Shown one piece after another: positions 6,381 through 12,492 of a stretch of 12,828 nucleotides of DNA. How positions within the stretch are numbered: position 1 is the first letter of the stretch; every line of letters starts with the position of its first letter. A program made the position numbers and the translations under genes. Source of the stretch: Deltaproteobacteria bacterium (GTDB lineage: Bacteria; Myxococcota_A; Polyangia; Polyangiales; Ga0077539); assembly GCA_947494865.1 (NCBI GenBank), contig CANMAT010000035.1:1-12828 (forward strand), read 5' to 3'. The notes below the pieces were generated by a model, which searched no databases, had not been told where the DNA came from, and saw only the letters and a list, made by a program, of their open reading frames with translations.

Positions 6381-7696
6381 GCAACATCCTTCCGGGGAGC
6401 GGCGGCGCGGAGAAAGGGCGCCGCGAGGGCGAGCATCACGGCGAGGCACAGCGCGCCGTGCAGCGCGAGCGAGCGCGACAGGCCCCACGCGACGGCGTCG
6501 GGCGGCAGGAGCGAGCGGTCGACGCGCGCCGGGAGCCGCGCGTGGCTGCGGGCGAGCGCGTCGGCGACGACGCCGACCACCGTGGCCCCGATCGACCACA
6601 GCGAGAAATCGATCGAGAGCACTGACATCACGCGGCCGCGCATGCGGTCGGGCACCTCGAGCTGCAGCAGCGTCACGACCGCCGAGCGAAAGGCCATCTG
6701 CGACGCGCCGAACACCACCAGCACGACCCACGAGAGCGCGTACGAGCGCGTGAACGCGAAGGCCACGAGGGCCGCCGAGAAGGTCACCCCCGAGGCCACC
6801 ACGTTGCGCGGGAGGTCGGCCCGCGAAGCCCGCGCGGTGATCAGCAGGCTCGCCGCGAGGGCGCCGACGCCCGACGCCGCCGCGAGCAGGCTGTACCCCT
6901 GCGGCGTGGTCGCGAGCACCACGCGCGAGAAGAGCGGGAGCAGGCGCACCAGGGGCATTCCGAGCACCCCCAGCGCGTAGGCGAACACGATGGGGTGCAG
7001 CACCTCGGGGTGCGAGCGCACGTACCCGACGCCCTCGCGGAGGTCGTCGGTGAAGCTCCTCCCCGGCGGCGGCGCCTCGGTCTTCGGGAGCTCCAGACGC
7101 ACCAGGGTGGCGATGAGCAGCGTGAACGAGAGCGCGTTGACCGCGAGGCACCCCGCGACGCCGAGGAGCCCCAGCACGAGCGCGCTCACGAGCGGGCCGA
7201 GAATCTGCGTCACGTTCACGCCCAGCGACTGCAGCGCGACCGCGCGCGCGATGAGCTCACGGGGCACGAGGGTGGGCATCACGGCCTGACGCGCGGTGAG
7301 GTTCAGCGAGTCGAGGAGCCCCAAGGCGAAGGCGAGCGCAACGAGGGCGCCGTACGTGACGCGATGGGTGACCACCAGCGCGAGGAACAGCACGCTCTGG
7401 AGGGCCGCGAGCGACTGCGTCACCACGAGCAATCTGCGACGGTCGACGCGGTCGACGAGCACCCCCGCGAAGAGCGACACGAGGAGCCGCGGGAGCGCCT
7501 GCGCGAAGGCCACCACGGCCACCCGAAGGGCCGAGCGGGTGAGGCCCACAACGAGCCAGTTCTGGGCGATAAGCTGAACGAAATCACCTACGTGCGAGAC
7601 GATGAAGCCCGCCCACAGGAGCCGAAATTCGCGGTGACGCAGCGGCGCCCACAACCCCGGCGGGTCAGATGCCTGCGTGCCGCGTGGGGTCAACAT
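6377..7696 (-). CDS. MFS transporter (MFS_3 / EntS-like exporter)
   Basis: 439 residues from the ATG at 7694-7696, preceded by GGAG with 8-base spacing. An ATG at 7777 would add 27 residues but would overlap the divergent PilZ gene. About 10-12 hydrophobic helices span the protein. Motif-A-like GVLVDRVDRRRLLV follows helix 2, then RQAVMPTLVPRELIARAVAL and, in the second half, VPDRMRGRVMSV, both typical of the MFS_3 branch that includes the enterobactin exporter EntS. It is probably an inner-membrane proton-driven exporter of a small molecule, substrate unknown. It ends with a 4-base ATGA overlap into the histidine kinase gene, so the pair is one transcription unit. No siderophore genes are present in the window. 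Confidence 0.9.
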   Translation of the reverse strand: MLTPRGTQASDPPGLWAPLRHREFRLLWAGFIVSHVGDFVQLIAQNWLVVGLTRSALRVAVVAFAQALPRLLVSLFAGVLVDRVDRRRLLVVTQSLAALQSVLFLALVVTHRVTYGALVALAFALGLLDSLNLTARQAVMPTLVPRELIARAVALQSLGVNVTQILGPLVSALVLGLLGVAGCLAVNALSFTLLIATLVRLELPKTEAPPPGRSFTDDLREGVGYVRSHPEVLHPIVFAYALGVLGMPLVRLLPLFSRVVLATTPQGYSLLAAASGVGALAASLLITARASRADLPRNVVASGVTFSAALVAFAFTRSYALSWVVLVVFGASQMAFRSAVVTLLQLEVPDRMRGRVMSVLSIDFSLWSIGATVVGVVADALARSHARLPARVDRSLLPPDAVAWGLSRSLALHGALCLAVMLALAAPFLRAAAPRKDVA

Positions 7697-7752
7697 TGGC
7701 GTGGCTCCGTCGCGGGGCTGTCGATCTCTGGCGAGCGCCGCCACCGTGCTCC

Positions 7753-7758
7753 TACGAT
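7753..7758 (+). promoter_or_regulatory. Possible -10 box of the PilZ gene, implying a leaderless transcript
   Basis: TACGAT at 7753-7758 ends 6 bases before the ATG at 7765. No Shine-Dalgarno sequence precedes the ATG. If this is the -10, transcription would start at or next to the start codon. No convincing -35 is visible; TGGCGA at 7729-7734 is the best candidate, 18 bases away. Confidence 0.25.
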
Positions 7759-7764
7759 GCCCCC

Positions 7765-8124
7765 ATGGAAACGACAAGCGCGGTCTCCAGAGGCGTTCGC
7801 GGCAGCCCTCGCAGCCGGGTCTCGATGCCCGCCGCGGTGTTCAGCAACCATTTCTACTGCCCCATCGAGGTCGCCTGCGCCGAACTCTCGGCCACGGGGA
7901 TGTTCCTCGCGGTCGACCTGCTCCTCGACCCCGGCGAGCGGCTCACGGTGTCGTTCACGGTGCCCGGCACGCGGCACCGCATCACCACCGACGCCCGCGT
8001 CGTGCACTGCCCCCGGGGCGCCCCCCGCGCGGGCATGGGGCTGTGCTTCGACCGCCTCCCGTCGCTCGACGCGAGCATCCTCACGAGCGCGCTCGACCGA
8101 CGCCGCGCGAGCAGCCCCTCGTAG
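7765..8124 (+). CDS. PilZ-like domain protein, 119 residues
   Basis: The ATG at 7765 is the first start clear of the MFS gene; the longer frame from 7669 would overlap it. RGSPR at residues 12-16 matches the PilZ RxxxR motif. ELSATG at 40-45 matches the (D/N)xSxxG motif except that Glu replaces Asp/Asn. GMGLCFDRL at 90-98 matches the final PilZ strand. Length and layout fit the single-domain PilZ-like proteins common in Myxococcota. It probably binds cyclic di-GMP or acts as a c-di-GMP-linked adaptor, though the Glu substitution could weaken binding. It diverges from the MFS/histidine kinase operon across 68 bases and converges on the 5'-nucleotidase gene with 3 bases between stops. No Shine-Dalgarno sequence is visible. 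Confidence 0.7.
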   Translation: METTSAVSRGVRGSPRSRVSMPAAVFSNHFYCPIEVACAELSATGMFLAVDLLLDPGERLTVSFTVPGTRHRITTDARVVHCPRGAPRAGMGLCFDRLPSLDASILTSALDRRRASSPS

Positions 8125-8127
8125 CGC

Positions 8128-9609
8128 TCACATCTCGTGCGGCATGAGGTCGCGCGGGGAGCGATAGAAATGGGCCGGCGGGTAGTTCGCGAGGTTCGAC
8201 ACGCGCGAGGTGTAGAGGCACGCGTACTCCTCCACCTGGTCGCCGAACGATGACAGCTCGAGCCCCTGCTTGAAGAGCGATCCCCAGTACGGGTGAAACG
8301 CCGCGTCGGTGGCCTTGTGCATCGCGCGCGTCGAGGCGTCGAGCTCGCGCAGCGTGCCCTTCAGCCGATCGATGGTGCGACGCAGCGTCACCGCCTCGGG
8401 GTCATCGTCGCCGCTGCGCTTCACGGCCGCGCGAAAGAGCACCTGCTGGTAGCGGATCTCGTCCTCGAGGCGGTCGCGCTGGCGGGCGCGGCCGTCGAGC
8501 TCATTCACGTCGTCGCGCGTGCGGCCCATCGCGTCGAACTCCGACTCCATCTCTTGCACGATCATCGCGGTGCGCCACGCAGAGTCTTTCTTGCTGCGCA
8601 GAATGTCGCCGTAGATGTGGTCGCCCACGTAGAGAATGCGGTCGGCCTGCGCGTTGATCATGCGCTCGAAATCGCGCAGGTTGCCGCCCTCGTACACGCG
8701 CCCGCGCTCGAGGGTGTAGGCCGGGCGCACGGTCTCCGCGCCGTGCTCGAACACGCGCTCCATGAAGGGCCGCTTCTCGGTGAAGAACGCGGGCTTCGTG
8801 GCCGCCACCGACACGAGGTCGAAGTAGTTCCGCCACGAGCCATACTCGGGGAGCTGCCCCGCGAGCAGGTACGTCATCATGCGCTCGGTGTAGGCCCACC
8901 GCGAGTTGGTGAGAATGAAGAGCTTCTTGCCCGCCGAGCGGAGCTTGTGCAGCGTGGGCGCGAGGCCCGGGTCGCGCTCGACGAAGCGCGGGAGGTCGTT
9001 CGCAATCACGTCGACGATGGAGCCGTCGCGGTGCGCCTCGTCGATGCACTGGCGAATGTCGTCGAAGAGCTCGTGGTAGTCGACGTTGTGCCCGTAGCGC
9101 TCGAGGAGGTCTACCGCGCCCGCGTAGAGGGCCGCCTCGGGCAGCGCGTAGAGCGTGTCGATGTAGTGGTACCGCGGCGGCGCGACCCTCACCTTGCGCG
9201 CGTGGTAGAGCTCGTGGCGCTCGTCGCGCGTGAGCTCGCGCAGCCCGTGGTAGGCGCGCCCCACGAACTTGTACCGGTCCATCTTCACGATGTGCCCGTG
9301 CCGCTTGTCGATGAGCAATCCGCGAATGGGGAAGCGCGTGTCGTACGTGGCCTCGGCGAGCTGCGGGGGATACCCCCGGTCGACGAGCTTCTTCACCGTG
9401 GCCTCGATGCTCAGCCGATCGATCTCGGCCTGGCGGTAGATGGCCAGGGTGTAGTCCATATCGAAGCCCACCCACTCGACGTTCTCCATCCGCAGGCTGC
9501 GGTTGACGTACACCCGTCGCGCGCGCGGCAAACCGGCGATCAGGGCCCCCGGCGGCGCGGTGTCAACGTGGGGGAGGCTCAACTGAGGGAGCGGCACGGT
9601 GATGGTCAT
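8128..9609 (-). CDS. HAD-IG family 5'-nucleotidase
   Basis: 493 residues from the ATG at 9607-9609; an upstream ATG at 9687 would add 26 residues of Arg/Cys-rich sequence not typical of the family. HAD motif I is DMDYT (Asp50, Asp52) in VGFDMDYTLAIY. Motif II is LFILTNSRWAY (Thr234-Asn-Ser236), motif III Lys272 in ATKPAFF, and motif IV GDHIYGDILRSKK (about 329-341), all as in the cytosolic purine 5'-nucleotidase (cN-II)-like HAD-IG family (TIGR02244 type). A charged helical region (about 375-425) follows, then a conserved end, YWGSLFKQGLELSSFGDQVEEYACLYTSRVSNL. Expected activity is hydrolysis of nucleoside 5'-monophosphates, probably IMP/GMP, in the cytosol. It is monocistronic in view and divergent from rpmG; no Shine-Dalgarno sequence is evident. 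Confidence 0.9.
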   Translation of the reverse strand: MTITVPLPQLSLPHVDTAPPGALIAGLPRARRVYVNRSLRMENVEWVGFDMDYTLAIYRQAEIDRLSIEATVKKLVDRGYPPQLAEATYDTRFPIRGLLIDKRHGHIVKMDRYKFVGRAYHGLRELTRDERHELYHARKVRVAPPRYHYIDTLYALPEAALYAGAVDLLERYGHNVDYHELFDDIRQCIDEAHRDGSIVDVIANDLPRFVERDPGLAPTLHKLRSAGKKLFILTNSRWAYTERMMTYLLAGQLPEYGSWRNYFDLVSVAATKPAFFTEKRPFMERVFEHGAETVRPAYTLERGRVYEGGNLRDFERMINAQADRILYVGDHIYGDILRSKKDSAWRTAMIVQEMESEFDAMGRTRDDVNELDGRARQRDRLEDEIRYQQVLFRAAVKRSGDDDPEAVTLRRTIDRLKGTLRELDASTRAMHKATDAAFHPYWGSLFKQGLELSSFGDQVEEYACLYTSRVSNLANYPPAHFYRSPRDLMPHEM

Positions 9610-9705
9610 GTCGGTCGGTCTGCGAAAGGTATCGTACGAAACGCAATTTCTTCTACGACAACGCGCATATCGAAGGGCGTTGCGCACAATGATGCGCGAA
9701 ATCCC

Positions 9706-9732
9706 TTGACTACTATACAGTTCGTGTATCTT
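9706..9732 (+). promoter_or_regulatory. Promoter of the rpmG-rpmB operon
   Basis: TTGACT at 9706-9711 is a 5/6 match to the -35 consensus and stands out in an otherwise GC-rich region. TATCTT at 9727-9732 is the best -10, with a 15-base spacer, slightly short. A second TATACA at 9714-9719 lies in between. The leader to the rpmG ATG is about 55 bases and holds a hairpin. Confidence 0.5.
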
Positions 9733-9746
9733 TGGCGCCCCCTGAC

Positions 9747-9765
9747 GCCGCCCCTACCTGGCGGT
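9747..9765 (+). promoter_or_regulatory. Hairpin in the leader of the ribosomal protein operon
   Basis: GCCGCC (9747-9752) can pair with GGCGGT (9760-9765) around a 7-base loop (five Watson-Crick pairs plus one G:U). It is followed by TTTCTA. It sits between the promoter and the rpmG ribosome binding site (GAGG at 9782-9785). It could be an attenuator or a binding site for autogenous control. The stem is short, so confidence is low. Confidence 0.25.
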
Positions 9766-9792
9766 TTCTACGTCCAATTTCGAGGCGTTGCC

Positions 9793-9963
9793 ATGCGAGA
9801 CATGATCCGGCTGTTCTGCTCGAACTGCCAGCGGAACAACTACTACACGACCAAGAACAAGCGGACGACCACCGAGAAGCTGGAGTTCCGCAAGTACTGC
9901 GAGTGGTGCCGTTCCCACCAGGTCCACAAGGAAGGCAAGCTCCCCAACCCGAAGAAGAACTGA
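9793..9963 (+). CDS. rpmG: Ribosomal protein bL33 (Cys4 form)
   Basis: 56 residues from the ATG at 9793, with GAGG at 9782-9785 (7-base spacing). The sequence has the bL33 layout: MRDMIRLFCSNC, then NYYTTKNKRTT, KLEFRKYCEWC and a basic HKEGK end. Two CxxC pairs (Cys9/Cys12 and Cys36/Cys39) form the zinc ribbon, making this the zinc-binding C+ form. It is a structural protein of the large ribosomal subunit near the E site. The tail KLPNPKKN extends a few residues past the usual end. It is the first gene of an operon with rpmB, whose ribosome binding site overlaps the rpmG stop codon. Confidence 0.95.
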   Translation: MRDMIRLFCSNCQRNNYYTTKNKRTTTEKLEFRKYCEWCRSHQVHKEGKLPNPKKN

Positions 9964-9972
9964 GGCAGCACC

Positions 9973-10206
9973 ATGGCAAGCAGTGACCTCACCGGCGTAC
10001 GCCGCAAGATCGCGAACAAGGTCTCGCACTCGAACATCAAGACCAAGCGCTGGCAGTTTCCGAACCTGCAAGAGCGCCGTCTGTTCGTGCCCGAGCTCGG
10101 GCGCTTCGTGCGCATCACGGTCTCGACGCGCGACATCCGCACCATCGACCGCATCGGTCTGACGGCCTACGCCGCGCAGCACGGCGTCGACCTCACCCGC
10201 CTCTGA
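9973..10206 (+). CDS. rpmB: Ribosomal protein bL28 (cysteine-free)
   Basis: 77 residues from the ATG at 9973, with GAGG at 9962-9965 overlapping the rpmG stop (7-base spacing). The family pattern is clear: TGVRRKIANKVSHSNIKTKR, PNLQERRLFVPELGRFVRITVSTRDIRTIDRIGL. It is a component of the large ribosomal subunit. The usual Cys just before TGxR is replaced (SDLTG), and no cysteine occurs anywhere in the protein, so this is a C-minus form that cannot bind zinc. It is co-transcribed with rpmG. No obvious intrinsic terminator follows; 10207-10294 is GC-rich, then pyrimidine-rich, without a good stem plus T-run. Confidence 0.95.
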   Translation: MASSDLTGVRRKIANKVSHSNIKTKRWQFPNLQERRLFVPELGRFVRITVSTRDIRTIDRIGLTAYAAQHGVDLTRL

Positions 10207-10279
10207 TCGCTCCCCGCGCGGCCCTCGCGCCGCAGCCGTTTGCGCTGTCGCGAACGCGCGTCTCCTCTCCTCCTTCGAG

Positions 10280-10285
10280 TACACT
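10280..10285 (+). promoter_or_regulatory. Possible -10 box of the Asp/Pro-linker lipoprotein gene
   Basis: TACACT at 10280-10285 ends 9 bases before the GTG start at 10295, which lacks a Shine-Dalgarno sequence. Transcription from it would start about 2-3 bases before the GTG, giving an almost leaderless mRNA. I see no matching -35 element. Alternatively the gene may be read through from rpmG-rpmB. Confidence 0.2.
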
Positions 10286-10294
10286 CCCGCGCTT

Positions 10295-11143
10295 GTGACG
10301 CCGAAGACCTTCGGGGCCGCTGCCCCCTTGCTTGTACTCTCCCTGGTCGCGTGCTCCGGCACCGTCGACCCCAACGCCATCGAGCGTCCCATCGCGGCCG
10401 ACGGCGCCGCGCTCGACGCGACGCCCGGGCCCGACGCGCCGATCAGGCCCGACGCGCCGATCACACCCGACGTCCCGATCACACCCGACGTCGTTCGCCC
10501 CGATGCCGCCCTCGACGCGCCACGCCCTGACGCCGCCATCTCCCCTGACGCCACCATCTCCCCCGACGTCATGCCCCCCGACGTTACGCCCGTCGTCGAT
10601 GTGCCGTCTCGGCCCGATGTCTCCACACCCGACGCGCCGCCCGTGTGCCGTGCCTGCGTGCCCTTCGGCCCCGTCGATTTCTGCCCCGGCACGGGCAGCG
10701 GCGCGTGCCTCACCTACGCGAGCTGCATCGACGGCTGCGTCGTCTGCGCACCGGCCCTCCGGGGCGGCGACGGCTGCGGCGCCGACGTGCCCGTCATCGC
10801 CCGCCGCGGTCGCAGCCGCACGGTGCTCACCACCTGCGGCGCCTCCGACAACCTCAACACGGGCTGCGGCCGCACGGGCCCCGACATGGTGTTCGCCGTG
10901 CAGGTCTCCACCTTCGGGCGCGTGGCCTTTACGTACACGGCGCCCGCGGGGGTCAACCTCTACGTGGGCTTCGACTCCGTCGGCAGCACCACCTGCCGCG
11001 CCGACTCGATGACGCGCATGTGCACGGGCACCTCGCCTTCGAACGAGCGCTCGTCGAGCGCCATGCTCCCGTCGGGCACCTACTACATCTACGTCACCAC
11101 GAGCGCCCCCTCGAGCCTCGTGGTCGACGCCGAACTCCCGTAG
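10295..11143 (+). CDS. Secreted lipoprotein with Asp/Ala/Pro linker, Cys-rich segment and C-terminal beta domain
   Basis: 282 residues from the GTG at 10295. The lipoprotein signal ends LSLVAC with Cys20 as the lipid site. Residues about 40-115 are a flexible linker of repeated PDAP/TPDV/SPDA steps. Residues about 117-163 hold a dense set of cysteines (CRAC, FCPG, ACL, CIDGCVVC, DGC) that likely form disulfides. The C-terminal part (about 190-282) looks like an all-beta pre-peptidase C-terminal-like domain, with GPDMVFAVQV, VAFTYTAPAGVNLYVGF and LPSGTYYIYVTT. I see no catalytic motif, so a surface binding role is the best guess. The spacer strategy matches that of the metalloprotease lipoprotein. 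It converges on the RCC1 lipoprotein gene with 3 bases between stops. Confidence 0.85.
   Translation: MTPKTFGAAAPLLVLSLVACSGTVDPNAIERPIAADGAALDATPGPDAPIRPDAPITPDVPITPDVVRPDAALDAPRPDAAISPDATISPDVMPPDVTPVVDVPSRPDVSTPDAPPVCRACVPFGPVDFCPGTGSGACLTYASCIDGCVVCAPALRGGDGCGADVPVIARRGRSRTVLTTCGASDNLNTGCGRTGPDMVFAVQVSTFGRVAFTYTAPAGVNLYVGFDSVGSTTCRADSMTRMCTGTSPSNERSSSAMLPSGTYYIYVTTSAPSSLVVDAELP
10430..10492. repeat. Tandem 18-bp repeat in the lipoprotein linker
   Basis: Three 18-base units of the pattern CCCGACGYSCCGATCACA lie at 10430-10447, 10448-10465 and 10466-10483, with half a fourth at 10484-10492. They encode PDAPIR, PDAPIT, PDVPIT and PDV. Differences are limited to a few bases, consistent with recent duplication. 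Confidence 0.85.
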
Positions 11144-11146
11144 CGC

Positions 11147-12397
11147 CTACAACACCACGGGGCGGGGCTCGGCGCGGCGCACGGTGGTGCCATCGCCGAG
11201 CTGCCCCATGTCGTTGTCGCCCCAGCAGTACGCGTGACCGTCCTCCGTGCGCGCGCAGGTGAAGTCGTCGCCCGCCACCACGTCGGTGGCCTTGGGGAGG
11301 CCCACCACGAGCACGGGCACCGTCGAGAGCGACTCGACCGCGGGCGTCCCGAGCTGCCCCGAGGCGTTCGAACCCCAGCACCACACGGTGCCGTTGCGGG
11401 CGAGCGCGCACGCGTGCTGTCGGCCCGTGGTCAACGCGAACACCTGCGCGCTCACGTTGACCCGCGCGGGGAGACCCGTGCCGATGCCCGTGCCGTCGCC
11501 GAGCTGACCCGCGCGGTTGTCGCCCCAGCACCACGCGGTGGCGTCGTCGCGCAACGCGCACGAGAACCCATCACCCACCGAGACGCGCACCACGTGAGCG
11601 ATCAGCGGAACGTGAAAAATGCCTAGTTCGAAGGGCGTTCGACCGAGCTGCTCGGCGTCGTTGTTGCCCCAGCACGCGGCGAAGTCGTTGTTCATCACGA
11701 AGCAGCCGTGGCCGTTCGCCGAGCGCGACCACACCGACGCCTGTCGCACGCCGAAGCCCAGGTGAATGAGCACGGGCTTGATAAGAAACGCCGTGGTGAA
11801 GCTCGCTCCGCCGGGCTCACCCCACCCGATGAGCCGACCGCCCTCGTCCCACGCGACGGCGAAGCGCCCGCCGAAGGCCACGCCCGCGAGCGGGCCGACG
11901 CCAGGGGTGTCGTGCTTCGACCACGGCGTCACGTCGTCGCCGAGAGGCGCGTGCAGACCCCAGTGCCCGAAGGCCCCGTCGCTGTCGAGCACCGCGGTCT
12001 GGTTGGGGCCCGCGAAGATCTGTCGTGCGAGCACGCCGCGTCCCGCCAGCGAGGGTTCGGGCGAGAAGCCCCCGAGGGTGCCGCGCCCGAGCTGACCTCG
12101 CGCGTTCGAGCCCCAGCAGCGCACGCGACCCTCGACGGGCGCAAAGCCCTCGACGGTGCGCGCGCACACGTGCGAAGCGCCTGCCGCGAGGTCGCGCACG
12201 AACACCTGGTCGGTCGCAATGCCCGGCGCCGCGCCGGGGGCGGTGACCTCCCTCAAGGGCCTCACCGGCTCGCGGTCACGCGACGACGGAGGGAGCGTGA
12301 CGGAGCCCGCCGACACCACCACCTCGCAGCCCGCGCCCGCCGCGGCCAGCGCCGCAACGGAGCACGCGAGCGCCGCCGCATGTCGCACGCTGTCCAT
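11147..12397 (-). CDS. RCC1-repeat beta-propeller lipoprotein
   Basis: 416 residues from the ATG at 12395-12397; an ATG at 12418 in the same frame adds 7 residues and is the alternative start. The signal peptide ends AAAGAGC with Cys24 as the lipid site, followed by a short Ser/Pro/Arg linker. Seven RCC1 blades follow. Five carry the hallmark CWGxNxxGQLG or close variants (starting at about Cys94, 242, 290, 340 and 391), and two are degenerate (HWGLHAPLG at 146, GWGEPG at 192). Most blades also have a Cys (VCAR, GCFV, SCAL, ACAL, TCAR) that can pair with the CWG Cys inside the blade. Such extracellular propellers are abundant in Myxococcota and probably bind proteins or glycans; no enzyme activity is expected. 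It is monocistronic, with its own promoter candidate just upstream. Confidence 0.9.
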   Translation of the reverse strand: MDSVRHAAALACSVAALAAAGAGCEVVVSAGSVTLPPSSRDREPVRPLREVTAPGAAPGIATDQVFVRDLAAGASHVCARTVEGFAPVEGRVRCWGSNARGQLGRGTLGGFSPEPSLAGRGVLARQIFAGPNQTAVLDSDGAFGHWGLHAPLGDDVTPWSKHDTPGVGPLAGVAFGGRFAVAWDEGGRLIGWGEPGGASFTTAFLIKPVLIHLGFGVRQASVWSRSANGHGCFVMNNDFAACWGNNDAEQLGRTPFELGIFHVPLIAHVVRVSVGDGFSCALRDDATAWCWGDNRAGQLGDGTGIGTGLPARVNVSAQVFALTTGRQHACALARNGTVWCWGSNASGQLGTPAVESLSTVPVLVVGLPKATDVVAGDDFTCARTEDGHAYCWGDNDMGQLGDGTTVRRAEPRPVVL

Positions 12398-12406
12398 GCA
12401 AAGGCG

Positions 12407-12434
12407 ATTGTCGCCCATTCGCGCCGTGGCGCAA
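12407..12434 (-). promoter_or_regulatory. Promoter candidate of the RCC1 lipoprotein gene
   Basis: On the minus strand, TTGCGC (complement of 12429-12434) and GACAAT (complement of 12407-12412) are 16 bases apart. Transcription would start near 12400, 2-3 bases before the ATG at 12397, which lacks a Shine-Dalgarno sequence. This arrangement favours the 12397 start over 12418. A perfect dyad, GCGCC-GT-GGCGC (12421-12432), overlaps the -35 and the spacer. Confidence 0.35.
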
Positions 12435-12492
12435 GAACCGAGCGAGGTACGAATAGATACGAGGGGGCGATGAACGAGATGCGAGAGGGGCG

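Noticed and set aside
5157..6980. Long plus-strand open frame opposite the histidine kinase and MFS genes
   Set aside because: The composition is typical of antisense GC-rich frames, with no motif, while the minus strand encodes two recognised families here.
6381..7151. Upstream extension of the histidine kinase frame giving a 753-residue protein
   Set aside because: The added part is Arg/Ala/Pro-rich out-of-frame reading of the MFS gene. The ATG at 6380 has a strong ribosome binding site and is followed by a proper membrane helix.
8293..9963. Long plus-strand open frame opposite the 5'-nucleotidase gene
   Set aside because: Its translation is Ala/Arg/Val/His-rich low complexity, and it mirrors a clearly conserved HAD protein. 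It is a GC-bias antisense shadow that runs out of frame into the rpmG region.
10207..10294. Possible terminator after rpmB
   Set aside because: GC-rich segments and a TCGCGA palindrome are present, but no stable stem is followed by a T-run.
9754..10713. Minus-strand frame with Thr-Ser-Gly repeats opposite rpmG, rpmB and the lipoprotein
   Set aside because: The repeats are the antisense of the Asp/Pro linker, and the frame crosses three real genes.
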